Assembly: GCF_003003285.1 (NCBI RefSeq)
Contig: NZ_PVTP01000004.1
Coordinates: forward strand, 310,001 to 374,000
Length of the DNA stretch: 64,000 nt
Reading direction: 5' to 3'
From: Yoonia maritima
Lineage (GTDB): Bacteria > Pseudomonadota > Alphaproteobacteria > Rhodobacterales > Rhodobacteraceae
The notes under the pieces were generated by a model. The model worked only from the letters and a program-made list of their open reading frames with translations. It did not search any database and was not told where the DNA came from. Positions 56,658-64,000 of this stretch are shown in pieces (position 1 is the first letter of the stretch; every line of letters starts with the position of its first letter). The position numbers and the translations under genes are program-made.

Positions 56658-57002
56658 CTATTCGTGAATTTCTCTGCTATCAGTGGGCGCCTGCGCACGA
56701 TCATGCAACCCGTAGTCACGAGAAACTTCTGCAATACGAATACGATAATCGCTAAACACACCGTCACGGCCCACTGCTTGCGACCCGCGGTGTTCCATCG
56801 TGTTACGCCACTGCTTAACGGCGTCTTCGTCGGTAAAGAAAGATAGGGACAGCAGCTTGCTCGGGTCAGTTAGGCTTTGAAAGCGCTCAACGGAGATGAA
56901 GCCGGGAACCTGTGCTAGGATCGGCCGAAGCTGCGCTGCATGATCAAGATATGTATCGTGTTGGCCTTTGGCGGGGGTTACCTCAAATATAACGGCAATC
57001 AT
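56658..57002 (-). CDS. Antibiotic biosynthesis monooxygenase (ABM) domain protein
   Basis: A 114-residue dimeric ferredoxin-like protein: IAVIFEVTPAKGQHDTYLDH, GFISVERFQSLTDPSKLLSL, and WRNTMEHRGSQAVG with the conserved W and H of ABM folds. Such proteins oxidise quinols or are of unknown function. It overlaps the upstream NIPSNAP gene by four bases (ATGA), so the two dimeric alpha-beta barrel proteins are made together. Confidence 0.85.
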   Translation of the reverse strand: MIAVIFEVTPAKGQHDTYLDHAAQLRPILAQVPGFISVERFQSLTDPSKLLSLSFFTDEDAVKQWRNTMEHRGSQAVGRDGVFSDYRIRIAEVSRDYGLHDRAQAPTDSREIHE

Positions 57003-57322
57003 TGCGCGGCCCCATGCGGTGACGAAGCAATCCTTAGAACGGTGCGATCTTCGCGAAGGATAAACTTTTCCTTTTGCGCGAATTCATAGTTTTCGCGTCC
57101 CAGCGGATCTGCACTTAGGTGCTCGCGATAGGTTTCGTAGGCGGCAAGCGATGGGATGTTGTAGATGCCATATGCCAAGGTGGTCGATCCCTCGTGCGGG
57201 GCGTAATAACCAATAAGGTCAGCGCCGTTGCGCGGGATGGCTTGGCCCCAGTTGCGGGCATATGTTTCGAATTGCGATTTCTTGGTTGGGTCCATTTGGT
57301 ATCGAATGATGCAGGTCAGCAT
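56999..57322 (-). CDS. NIPSNAP family protein
   Basis: A 107-residue NIPSNAP-type protein with a ferredoxin-like fold: LTCIIRYQMDPTKKSQFETY, LIGYYAPHEGSTTLAYGIYN, AYETYREHLSADP. The biochemical role of bacterial NIPSNAPs is unknown. It is the first gene of a probable operon with the ABM gene and perhaps the EamA exporter, divergent from an ArsR-type regulator 70 bp away. Confidence 0.88.
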   Translation of the reverse strand: MLTCIIRYQMDPTKKSQFETYARNWGQAIPRNGADLIGYYAPHEGSTTLAYGIYNIPSLAAYETYREHLSADPLGRENYEFAQKEKFILREDRTVLRIASSPHGAAQ

Positions 57323-57373
57323 TTGGGCTCCTTTGTTGTACGGGTTAGCATAGCAGGTAGATTTGCGCGAATG

Positions 57374-57391
57374 CTTCGGCTAATATCGAAG
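57374..57391. promoter_or_regulatory. Inverted repeat at the ArsR-type regulator start, candidate operator
   Basis: CTTCG (57374-57378) and CGAAG (57387-57391) flank an AT-rich 8-bp centre, immediately before the regulator's ATG at 57393 in the 70-bp divergent region. ArsR-type repressors bind short AT-centred inverted repeats near their own start, so this is a plausible autoregulatory operator that could also cover the NIPSNAP promoter. Confidence 0.5.
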
Positions 57392-57392
57392 T

Positions 57393-58073
57393 ATGAAGGA
57401 AGGTCCCGACATATCCCGTGTTGCCGCATTGATCGGTGATCCAGCCCGCGCGAACATGCTGACGGCGCTGATGACCGGTAAGGCGCTGACTGCAACGGAA
57501 CTCGCCGCCGAGGCAGGGGTCACCGCGCAAACAGCAAGCGGGCATTTGGCGAAACTATTCGACGGTGGGTTGGTGCAATCGCGCAAGCAAGGCAGGCACA
57601 AATATTTTGCGCTCGCTCATGGAGATGTTGCTGTCGCCCTCGAAGGGCTGATGGGACTGGCAGGCGGAGAGCTGCGTACGCGTACGGGACCAAAGGATGC
57701 CGCGCTGCGACAGGTACGTGTGTGCTATAATCACCTAGCAGGCCAAATGGGCGTTCAAATGTTTTCTAGTTTGATTTTGCGTGGCTACATGCGTGATGAT
57801 CCCGATGCGCCGATTTTGACGGCTAGTGGCCAAGAATTTATCGCACAGTTTGGCGTTGACCTTGATGCGTTATCCCAACAGCGCGCGCCATTGTGCCGCA
57901 GTTGTTTGGACTGGAGCGAACGTCGCACGCATCTTGCCGGGTCGCTTGGCCGGGCGATCTTAACCAAAATGGAACAATCCGGTTGGGTGAAACGCGACGA
58001 TAAAAGCCGTGCGCTATTGTTTAGTCAGGCAGGCGCTTCTGCATTTCAGGTGGCGTTCCCGGAAACTGGCTGA
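57393..58073 (+). CDS. ArsR-type winged-helix transcriptional regulator
   Basis: A 226-residue protein with an N-terminal ArsR-type winged helix: RVAALIGDPARANMLTALMT, LTATELAAEAGVTAQTASGH (recognition helix), GLVQSRKQGRHKYFAL (wing). The C-terminal 120 residues carry a CYNHLAGQMG segment and a CRSCLDWSERRTHLAGSLG motif with several cysteines and histidines, which could bind a metal or an inducer. It is longer than classic ArsR (about 100 residues). It is divergent from the NIPSNAP/ABM genes, which it probably controls. Confidence 0.87.
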   Translation: MKEGPDISRVAALIGDPARANMLTALMTGKALTATELAAEAGVTAQTASGHLAKLFDGGLVQSRKQGRHKYFALAHGDVAVALEGLMGLAGGELRTRTGPKDAALRQVRVCYNHLAGQMGVQMFSSLILRGYMRDDPDAPILTASGQEFIAQFGVDLDALSQQRAPLCRSCLDWSERRTHLAGSLGRAILTKMEQSGWVKRDDKSRALLFSQAGASAFQVAFPETG

Positions 58074-58120
58074 CGCTGCGTTTATCTTGAATAGGGGCGA
58101 TCTATCGCGAAGCTATCAAC

Positions 58121-59527
58121 ATGACAGAACAACCCACAGACCCCGCAGAGATTTTTGACGCGCAGGCAGCACTTGTGCCGGACCGTCGCGTTAGTTTTGA
58201 TTTCAGCGCACGCCGCGATGCGCTGTTGCGTTTGAAGCAGGCGATCATTGCGCGTGAAGGTGCGATCATTGAGGCGATTGGTGCTGACTTCGGGAAACAT
58301 CCGGTTGAGGTGCGCCTGACCGAAATCGTACCGATCTACCAAGAGATCGGGGATGCGCTGCGCCATCTTCGGCGCTGGATGCGCCCCAAGCGCGTGATGC
58401 CAGGCCTTACGATGTTCGGAACATCGGGTCGGATACAGCCGACACCCAAAGGTACTTCCTTGATTATCGCGCCTTGGAACTTTCCGTTCATGTTGGCGCT
58501 TGGGCCGCTTGTTTCGGCGCTTGCCGCCGGTTGTTCCGCCGTTATCAAACCGTCGGAAATGACGCCTGCGACCTCGGCTGTGATTGCTGATGTTATCGCT
58601 GAAGCTTTTGAACCTGATTTGGTTGCGGTGGTGCAGGGCGGTCCTGACGTTGCGAACGCGCTATTAGAACAGCCGTTCGACCATATCTTCTTTACCGGCA
58701 GTCCGGCGGTCGGCAAAATCGTGATGGCAGCAGCGGCCAAGACACTTGCCAGTGTTACGCTTGAGTTGGGTGGCAAATCCCCTGTCGTCGTCGGGCCAGA
58801 AGCCAACGTTCACAAGGCTGCCAAGTGGATCGCATGGGGGCGTTTCATCAATGCGGGCCAAACCTGTGTCGCGCCAGACCACGTTTACGTTCACGAAAGC
58901 ATCCATGACGCGCTTGCCGATGCTTTGCGTGCACGGATTACAAAGATGTACGGCACTGATCCCACGCAATCCCCTGCGCTGGCCAAGATAATAAACCCGC
59001 GTCATTGGGCGCGACTGACTGGCCTGATCGCTGACGCCGAAGGCAAAGGTGCAACGCGTGCCATCGGGACCTCCGACGAAGCCAGTCGAAAAATTTCGCC
59101 CACGATCTTGCTAGACACTCAGCCTGATATGGAAATCTCACGAGAAGAGATTTTCGGACCGGTGCTTCCGCTCATCAAATATAGCGATCTGTCGGATGTT
59201 ATCGGGCAGATCAATGACGCACCGCACCCGCTCGCGCTTTATGTTTTTGGAGATGCCGAAACGGCGGATCGTGTGACCAATGGTACAACATCGGGTAGCG
59301 TTGGTGTGAATCTTACGATTCTACCGGTCATTCATCCGAACCTTCCTTTTGGTGGAGTCGGGAATTCTGGGATGGGCGCCGCGCATGGCAAGGCTGGGTT
59401 CGATGCGTTTAGCCACCTTCGGCCCGTACTGCAAAACAGATTTATTGCCTTGCCTATGATCTTTCCGCCCTACACGTCACGCGTTGAGAAACTGTCTAAG
59501 TTTCTGCTTCGCTTTGTGGGGCGCTAA
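58121..59527 (+). CDS. Aldehyde dehydrogenase (class 3-like)
   Basis: A 468-residue NAD(P)-dependent aldehyde dehydrogenase. It has the oxyanion asparagine in APWNFPFMLALGP, the FTGSPAVGKIVM nucleotide loop, the general-base LELGGKSPVVVG, the catalytic cysteine in NAGQTCVAPDHV, and a C-terminal PFGGVGNSGMG. The length and hydrophobic C-terminus (MIFPPYTSRVEKLSKFLLRF) resemble the class 3 or coniferyl-aldehyde-type group, often membrane-associated. The start has no strong Shine-Dalgarno. It follows the ArsR-type gene by 47 bp. Confidence 0.92.
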   Translation: MTEQPTDPAEIFDAQAALVPDRRVSFDFSARRDALLRLKQAIIAREGAIIEAIGADFGKHPVEVRLTEIVPIYQEIGDALRHLRRWMRPKRVMPGLTMFGTSGRIQPTPKGTSLIIAPWNFPFMLALGPLVSALAAGCSAVIKPSEMTPATSAVIADVIAEAFEPDLVAVVQGGPDVANALLEQPFDHIFFTGSPAVGKIVMAAAAKTLASVTLELGGKSPVVVGPEANVHKAAKWIAWGRFINAGQTCVAPDHVYVHESIHDALADALRARITKMYGTDPTQSPALAKIINPRHWARLTGLIADAEGKGATRAIGTSDEASRKISPTILLDTQPDMEISREEIFGPVLPLIKYSDLSDVIGQINDAPHPLALYVFGDAETADRVTNGTTSGSVGVNLTILPVIHPNLPFGGVGNSGMGAAHGKAGFDAFSHLRPVLQNRFIALPMIFPPYTSRVEKLSKFLLRFVGR

Positions 59528-59529
59528 CG

Positions 59530-59560
59530 AAAAAGGGCTGGCGTTTCCGCCAGCCCCAAT
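59530..59560 (-). terminator. Terminator of ilvC
   Basis: A perfect 9-bp stem GGGCTGGCG/CGCCAGCCC around TTTC. On the minus strand it is followed by a T-run, so it terminates ilvC; it may also slow transcripts from the aldehyde dehydrogenase gene. Confidence 0.88.
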
Positions 59561-59578
59561 CACGTGAACTAAGCAGGC

Positions 59579-60673
<1,095 letters not shown>

Positions 60674-60675
60674 TT

Positions 60676-60701
60676 ATGTAATTTTCAGTTTGGATGTAAT
60701 T
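60676..60701. promoter_or_regulatory. ATGTAATT direct repeat in the ilvC-Lrp divergent region
   Basis: ATGTAATT occurs at 60676-60683 and 60694-60701, 18 bp apart, in a strongly AT-rich 134-bp divergent region. Lrp/AsnC proteins bind degenerate AT-rich, phased sites, so this is a plausible operator controlling ilvC and the regulator pair. Confidence 0.4.
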
Positions 60702-60735
60702 GTTATTCGTCAAGTTGTAAAATATATGGAATATT

Positions 60736-61191
60736 ATGCTTGATGATGTTGATCGCCGAATTCTACGCCTGCTTCAGGCGGACCCAGCACAACCCGTGCC
60801 GGAGCTTGCCTCTGCGACGGGCATGACCGCAGCCCGCGTAACGCGCCGTTTGGACCGATTGCGCGCGGACGGGGTTTTGATGCCAAGCCAAGCTGTGATT
60901 GATTGGCGTGCGCTTGGTTTCACCGTCGAGGTCAGTTTGCGCGTGACGCTGGATAAAACTGTTCCGCGCGCCTTTGACGATTTTCTATCGGCTGCCCGTC
61001 AGGTGCGGGCGGTTATCGAAATTCAGACCTTCTTGGGCCGTGTTGATGTGCGTCTATCGCTGATCGCGCGTGATTTGCCTGATTATCAACGTATCTACCG
61101 CGAAGAAATTCTGACCCTTCCGCACATCGCAGACATCGAGGCGCTGATGACAGTTGCCCGTTTGAAATACGACGAAAGCCTGCCGCTATGA
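60736..61191 (+). CDS. Lrp/AsnC family transcriptional regulator 1
   Basis: A 151-residue Lrp-type protein with an N-terminal helix-turn-helix (LDDVDRRILRLLQADPAQPV, MTAARVTRRLDRLRADGVLM) and a C-terminal RAM/effector domain (AVIEIQTFLGRVDVRLSLIA, LPHIADIEALMTVARLKYD). It overlaps the second regulator by four bases (ATGA) and is divergent from ilvC. Confidence 0.92.
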   Translation: MLDDVDRRILRLLQADPAQPVPELASATGMTAARVTRRLDRLRADGVLMPSQAVIDWRALGFTVEVSLRVTLDKTVPRAFDDFLSAARQVRAVIEIQTFLGRVDVRLSLIARDLPDYQRIYREEILTLPHIADIEALMTVARLKYDESLPL

Positions 61192-61640
61192 CCTTGGATG
61201 ACATTGATCGGGAATTACTGAGGTCAGTTGCGCTAAATGCGGATCAGTCAACAACCCAGCTGGGACAAAAACTGGGGTTAAGCCAGCCTGCAACTTGGCG
61301 TCGGTTGCGGCGTTTGCAAGATGCAGGCGTGATTTCAGGGCGGCGTTTGGTATTGGACGCCGAGAAGGTCGGCTTTGGTGTGACTGTATTCTTGGGGGTA
61401 AAGCTCGCCACCAAAGGCCGGATCAGCCTAGAGGATTTTGAACGCGCCGTGTCGGCGATCCCCGAAGTTCAATCAGTCGAACACGTCTTGGGGCTTTACG
61501 ATTATCGTTTGCGGGTTGTCGCGCGTGATTTGGCAGATTTTGAGCGCGTATTGCGACGGCGGGTCATGACCTTGCCGGGCGTGGGCAATGTCGAAGCAAA
61601 TGTTTTGCTGTCCGAGGAACGTAGACCCGGGCCGCTTTAG
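61188..61640 (+). CDS. Lrp/AsnC family transcriptional regulator 2
   Basis: A 150-residue Lrp-type protein (LDDIDRELLRSVALNADQST, LGLSQPATWRRLRRLQDAG, VQSVEHVLGLYDYRLRVVAR, LPGVGNVEANVLLSEERRPG). It is a diverged paralogue of the preceding gene, sharing the two-domain layout and translated from the same mRNA by an ATGA overlap. The pair may form hetero-oligomers that sense branched-chain amino acids and control ilvC; this is inferred from position. Its stop overlaps the convergent UbiH-type gene by four bases. Confidence 0.92.
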   Translation: MTLDDIDRELLRSVALNADQSTTQLGQKLGLSQPATWRRLRRLQDAGVISGRRLVLDAEKVGFGVTVFLGVKLATKGRISLEDFERAVSAIPEVQSVEHVLGLYDYRLRVVARDLADFERVLRRRVMTLPGVGNVEANVLLSEERRPGPL

Positions 61641-62830
61641 CGCCCGGCACCTAGTCCCAATTCCATCAGCTTGCGGCGTACTGGGGTTAACCCATAAAGC
61701 ATCTGAATGCCTTTGGCGCGCAGTTCCTGTGCCAATGCACCGCCCGAAATGGATGCCCGGTTCAGCGCATCAATACCTGCGATACGTAGCTTAATATCTG
61801 GATGGCGCGCGCGGGCGTAGGCATCAAGCATCTGACGATCACCCAACGCCGTTGGATTAGCCTGCGCCAGTTCCAAAAGGCTGGCCAGATCGCGCAGTGA
61901 CATATTCAAACCCTGCGCTCCAATTGGGGGCGTGACATGGGCCGCTTCGGCGACAAGCGCCACGCGCGGTCCAGTGATCTTGTCCGCGATCTGACTAATG
62001 ATCGGCCATACGCTGCGCTTGGATACAAGCGTTAGAGGGCCGTAAACACCGGCGGAACGATCATTCGCTGCGGCTTCGAATGCAGCTTGGTCCAGTTTAC
62101 TTAGGAGAACTGCTTCGGGGCCGTGATCCATCCAGACCACAGCAGAACAAGGCTTGCCATCGTGATCGGGTAAGGGCACCAGCGTGAAGGGGCCACCGTC
62201 ACGATGTATCTCGGTCGATACATTGTTATGCGGCGCATTATGGGTCACGGCAAAGGTAATCGCCTTTTGCCCATAGCGTTTTGTTTTTACGTCAATCTCA
62301 GCGGCATTACGTACGGCTGAACCGCGCCCGTCAGCACCAATTACCAGTTTTGCATCTAGCTGCGTGCCATCAGATAGGGTCACAATCGCGGATCGGTCGC
62401 GGGCCAACATGCTTTTGAAACCTGTGCCCGGGCGAAAATCGACATTTGGTAAGTCTTTTAACCGCGCAACCATTTCGCGGCGTAACAGCCAGTTGGGTAG
62501 GTTCCACCCAAATGGCTTGTCAGAGATATCTGCAGCGTCAAAATCGCGGATCACATGTGGATCAGCAGCTGCATCAACAATGCGCATGATCTGAAGTGGC
62601 GCCGCGAATGGGGCAAGGCACTGCCATAGACCCGCAGCCTCTAGGAATTGTTGTGCTGGCTGCAAAAATGCCGTGGTGCGCAAATCCGCGCCAGTCGCTT
62701 CGCTGCTTGTCACCGGGGGGGTCGGATCAACGATTGTAACATCAAAGCCTGCGGTGCCAAATGCAGCTGCAGCCGTGAGGCCAGCGACACCGCCACCTGC
62801 GATCAAAATATCGGTCGATTTGCGTTCCAT
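61637..62830 (-). CDS. UbiH/UbiF/COQ6-family FAD-dependent hydroxylase
   Basis: A 397-residue flavin monooxygenase of the ubiquinone-hydroxylase family. It has the N-terminal FAD Rossmann motif ILIAGGGVAGLTAAAAFGTA, the mid-domain DGRGSAVRNAAEI (the DG motif), and the FAD-binding RVALVAEAAHVTPPIGAQGLNM, with glutamate where GD is usual. It probably hydroxylates the ubiquinone ring at the membrane; the exact position (C1, C5 or C6) cannot be assigned. Confidence 0.88.
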   Translation of the reverse strand: MERKSTDILIAGGGVAGLTAAAAFGTAGFDVTIVDPTPPVTSSEATGADLRTTAFLQPAQQFLEAAGLWQCLAPFAAPLQIMRIVDAAADPHVIRDFDAADISDKPFGWNLPNWLLRREMVARLKDLPNVDFRPGTGFKSMLARDRSAIVTLSDGTQLDAKLVIGADGRGSAVRNAAEIDVKTKRYGQKAITFAVTHNAPHNNVSTEIHRDGGPFTLVPLPDHDGKPCSAVVWMDHGPEAVLLSKLDQAAFEAAANDRSAGVYGPLTLVSKRSVWPIISQIADKITGPRVALVAEAAHVTPPIGAQGLNMSLRDLASLLELAQANPTALGDRQMLDAYARARHPDIKLRIAGIDALNRASISGGALAQELRAKGIQMLYGLTPVRRKLMELGLGAGR

Positions 62831-62868
62831 AGGTCTGACATAGGGCGTTGATCGCGGCGCGGAAAGGG

Positions 62869-63516
62869 TTACCGCGTCACCTGCGACAAGAAATCTGTCA
62901 GGTCATCGGTGCTATGGTGAACATGCGGCGCATCCAGTGGCGTTTCATTCACGTGCACCGTCCGCATCCCAAGCGCGTGGGGAACCGCAAGATTGCGTGC
63001 CTCGTCTTCGAACATCGCGGCAGACGTAGGGGTCACTTCTGCGCGAGCAAAGACGGTGGCAAAGCTTTGTGCATGGGGTTTAGGCGTAAGTTCGGCATGT
63101 TCAATCGCGTAAACGGCGTCAAACGCATGTGACAAACCGCGCGCCTTTAGTACCCGCGTTGCATGGTAGTTCGATCCGTTCGTATAAACGATCTTGCGCC
63201 CGGGCAACACCCCAATAGCCTCGGCTAAATCAGGGGCTTTGGTCAGGTGCGAAATGTCGATATCGTGCACCTCGGCCAGAAAGTGATGCGGATCAACGTT
63301 ATGTTCTTTCATCAGTCCTGCCAGCGTCGAACCATGCGTTTCCCAATAGGCGTTCGCTTGCTCAGCAGCGCGGTCTTTGTCAAAGCCCGTGACACGCATG
63401 ACATAGGCGGCAAATTTCGGATCCATCAGCCCAAATAAATCAGCCGATGGATGATACAGCGTATTGTCGAGATCAAAGACCCAAGTGTCGACATGTTCAA
63501 AGTGTTCAGCAACCAT
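62869..63516 (-). CDS. HAD-type pyrimidine 5'-nucleotidase family protein
   Basis: A 215-residue HAD hydrolase. Motif I WVFDLDNTLYHPS is complete, motif II is IVYTNGSNYHA, and motif III-IV are KPHAQSFATV and MFEDEARNL. The YHP-type cap loop resembles the SDT1/pyrimidine 5'-nucleotidase subgroup, which dephosphorylates nucleotides. It lies 38 bp upstream of the UbiH-type gene on the same strand and may share its transcript. Confidence 0.87.
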   Translation of the reverse strand: MVAEHFEHVDTWVFDLDNTLYHPSADLFGLMDPKFAAYVMRVTGFDKDRAAEQANAYWETHGSTLAGLMKEHNVDPHHFLAEVHDIDISHLTKAPDLAEAIGVLPGRKIVYTNGSNYHATRVLKARGLSHAFDAVYAIEHAELTPKPHAQSFATVFARAEVTPTSAAMFEDEARNLAVPHALGMRTVHVNETPLDAPHVHHSTDDLTDFLSQVTR

Positions 63517-63617
63517 GCGCGGAACCTATGCGACTGTTTCGCGCTGTACAATCAGTTTGGGTTGATTGCGGGGGGCTGGCAAGGGTAGGGTCGGCGGATC
63601 AAGAAAGGCCTAACGCC

Positions 63618-64000
63618 ATGCACGATCCGCGCGGAACCCAAAAAGACGCTTACGCCCTTATTCTAGAGGCAATCGATAGCCACACCTACAAGCCGGGTGA
63701 TCGATTGGTAGAAAGCGAGTTGGCTGAACGATTTGGCGTGTCGCGCACCCCGATTCGAGAGGCATTGCAACGACTTGAGACGCAATCCTTGCTAACGCGT
63801 GATGGTCGGTCGTTGATCGTGGCATCGCTAGATCATACCCAACTGTCCGAACTTTATGTGGTCCGTGGTGAACTTGAAGGGCTCGCGGCCCGGCTTGCAG
63901 CACGTCACGCGGCACCCGAAGAAATCAAAGTACTGCGGGACATGCTTGAAGATGACCGGAAGCTGGTCGGTGATCCTATGGCGCTTAGCCGTGCCAATCG
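63618..64000 (+). CDS. GntR-family (FCD-type) regulator, 3' end outside window
   Basis: The frame starts at an ATG at 63618 with AGAAAGG nine bases upstream and runs off the right edge; about 127 residues are visible. They include a GntR winged helix (DAYALILEAIDSHTYKPGDR, ESELAERFGVSRTPIREALQ, RDGRSLIVASLDHT) and the start of an FCD effector domain (LYVVRGELEGLAARLAARHA). Such regulators repress catabolic genes until an organic-acid inducer binds. Its target is not visible. Confidence 0.92.
   Translation, partial: MHDPRGTQKDAYALILEAIDSHTYKPGDRLVESELAERFGVSRTPIREALQRLETQSLLTRDGRSLIVASLDHTQLSELYVVRGELEGLAARLAARHAAPEEIKVLRDMLEDDRKLVGDPMALSRAN

Overview
The window looks like a chromosomal segment of a marine Roseobacter-type alphaproteobacterium (Rhodobacterales). 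The evidence is the gene content and order: a dcw cell-wall/division cluster with a DUF2484-type gene between murC and murB, glyQ and glyS separated by a small membrane-protein gene, the aerobic cobaltochelatase genes cobS and cobT, a RskA-type anti-sigma factor next to a fasciclin protein, and many conserved Rhodobacterales proteins. Base composition appears moderate for the group, closer to Octadecabacter/Loktanella/Yoonia than to high-GC Rhodobacter; this placement is inference. I see no rRNA, tRNA, CRISPR array, insertion sequence or prophage. Almost every gene is chromosomal housekeeping or ordinary accessory metabolism.

Region 1 (1-18.3 kb) is cell envelope and division. It contains a partial DUF1275 membrane gene, murD, two minus-strand insertions (a putative immunity protein and a HI0933-type flavoprotein), then ftsW-murG-murC-DUF2484-murB-(ddl remnant)-ftsQ-ftsA-ftsZ, followed by lpxC, bamD and recN. 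These genes make the UDP-MurNAc-peptide and lipid II, assemble the Z-ring and its anchors, commit to lipid A synthesis and build the BAM outer-membrane machine. ddl, normally between murB and ftsQ, is reduced to a short ORF that still resembles the N-terminus of Ddl. A 778-bp gap after recN holds strong RNA hairpins.

Region 2 (18.3-31.9 kb) is mixed: a ClC chloride protein, DUF427, an aminopeptidase P, cobT and cobS split by two unknown genes and an FMN reductase, an ECF sigma/anti-sigma/fasciclin module, a Tat-exported MsrB, a small membrane protein, a J-domain protein, a BolA protein and a DUF4177 protein.

Region 3 (31.9-43.1 kb) is central metabolism and transport: gatB, a PlsC-like acyltransferase, pepN, divergent glcB (malate synthase G) with a GlcG-like gene, a class I glutamine amidotransferase-type hydrolase, a D-lyxose isomerase-type enzyme and a TrkH potassium transporter.

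Region 4 (43.1-55.5 kb) holds a secreted peptidoglycan-binding pseudo-protease, glyQ-x-glyS, a PPDK-like PEP-utilising protein with a structured leader, a SleB-like wall hydrolase, and the folB-folP-glmM run (folate and UDP-GlcNAc supply).

Region 5 (55.7-64 kb) holds an EamA exporter, an ABM/NIPSNAP pair divergent from an ArsR-type regulator, an aldehyde dehydrogenase, ilvC divergent from two overlapping Lrp/AsnC regulators, a UbiH-type hydroxylase, a pyrimidine 5'-nucleotidase-type HAD protein and the start of a GntR regulator.

No complete new multi-gene system stands out. The signals most worth following are a 24-bp perfect palindrome present twice, the decayed ddl, an ATP-grasp-degenerate PPDK homologue whose start codon lies in a perfect stem, a pseudo-protease lacking its catalytic residues, the structured recN-clcA gap, and the ArsR/NIPSNAP/ABM unit.
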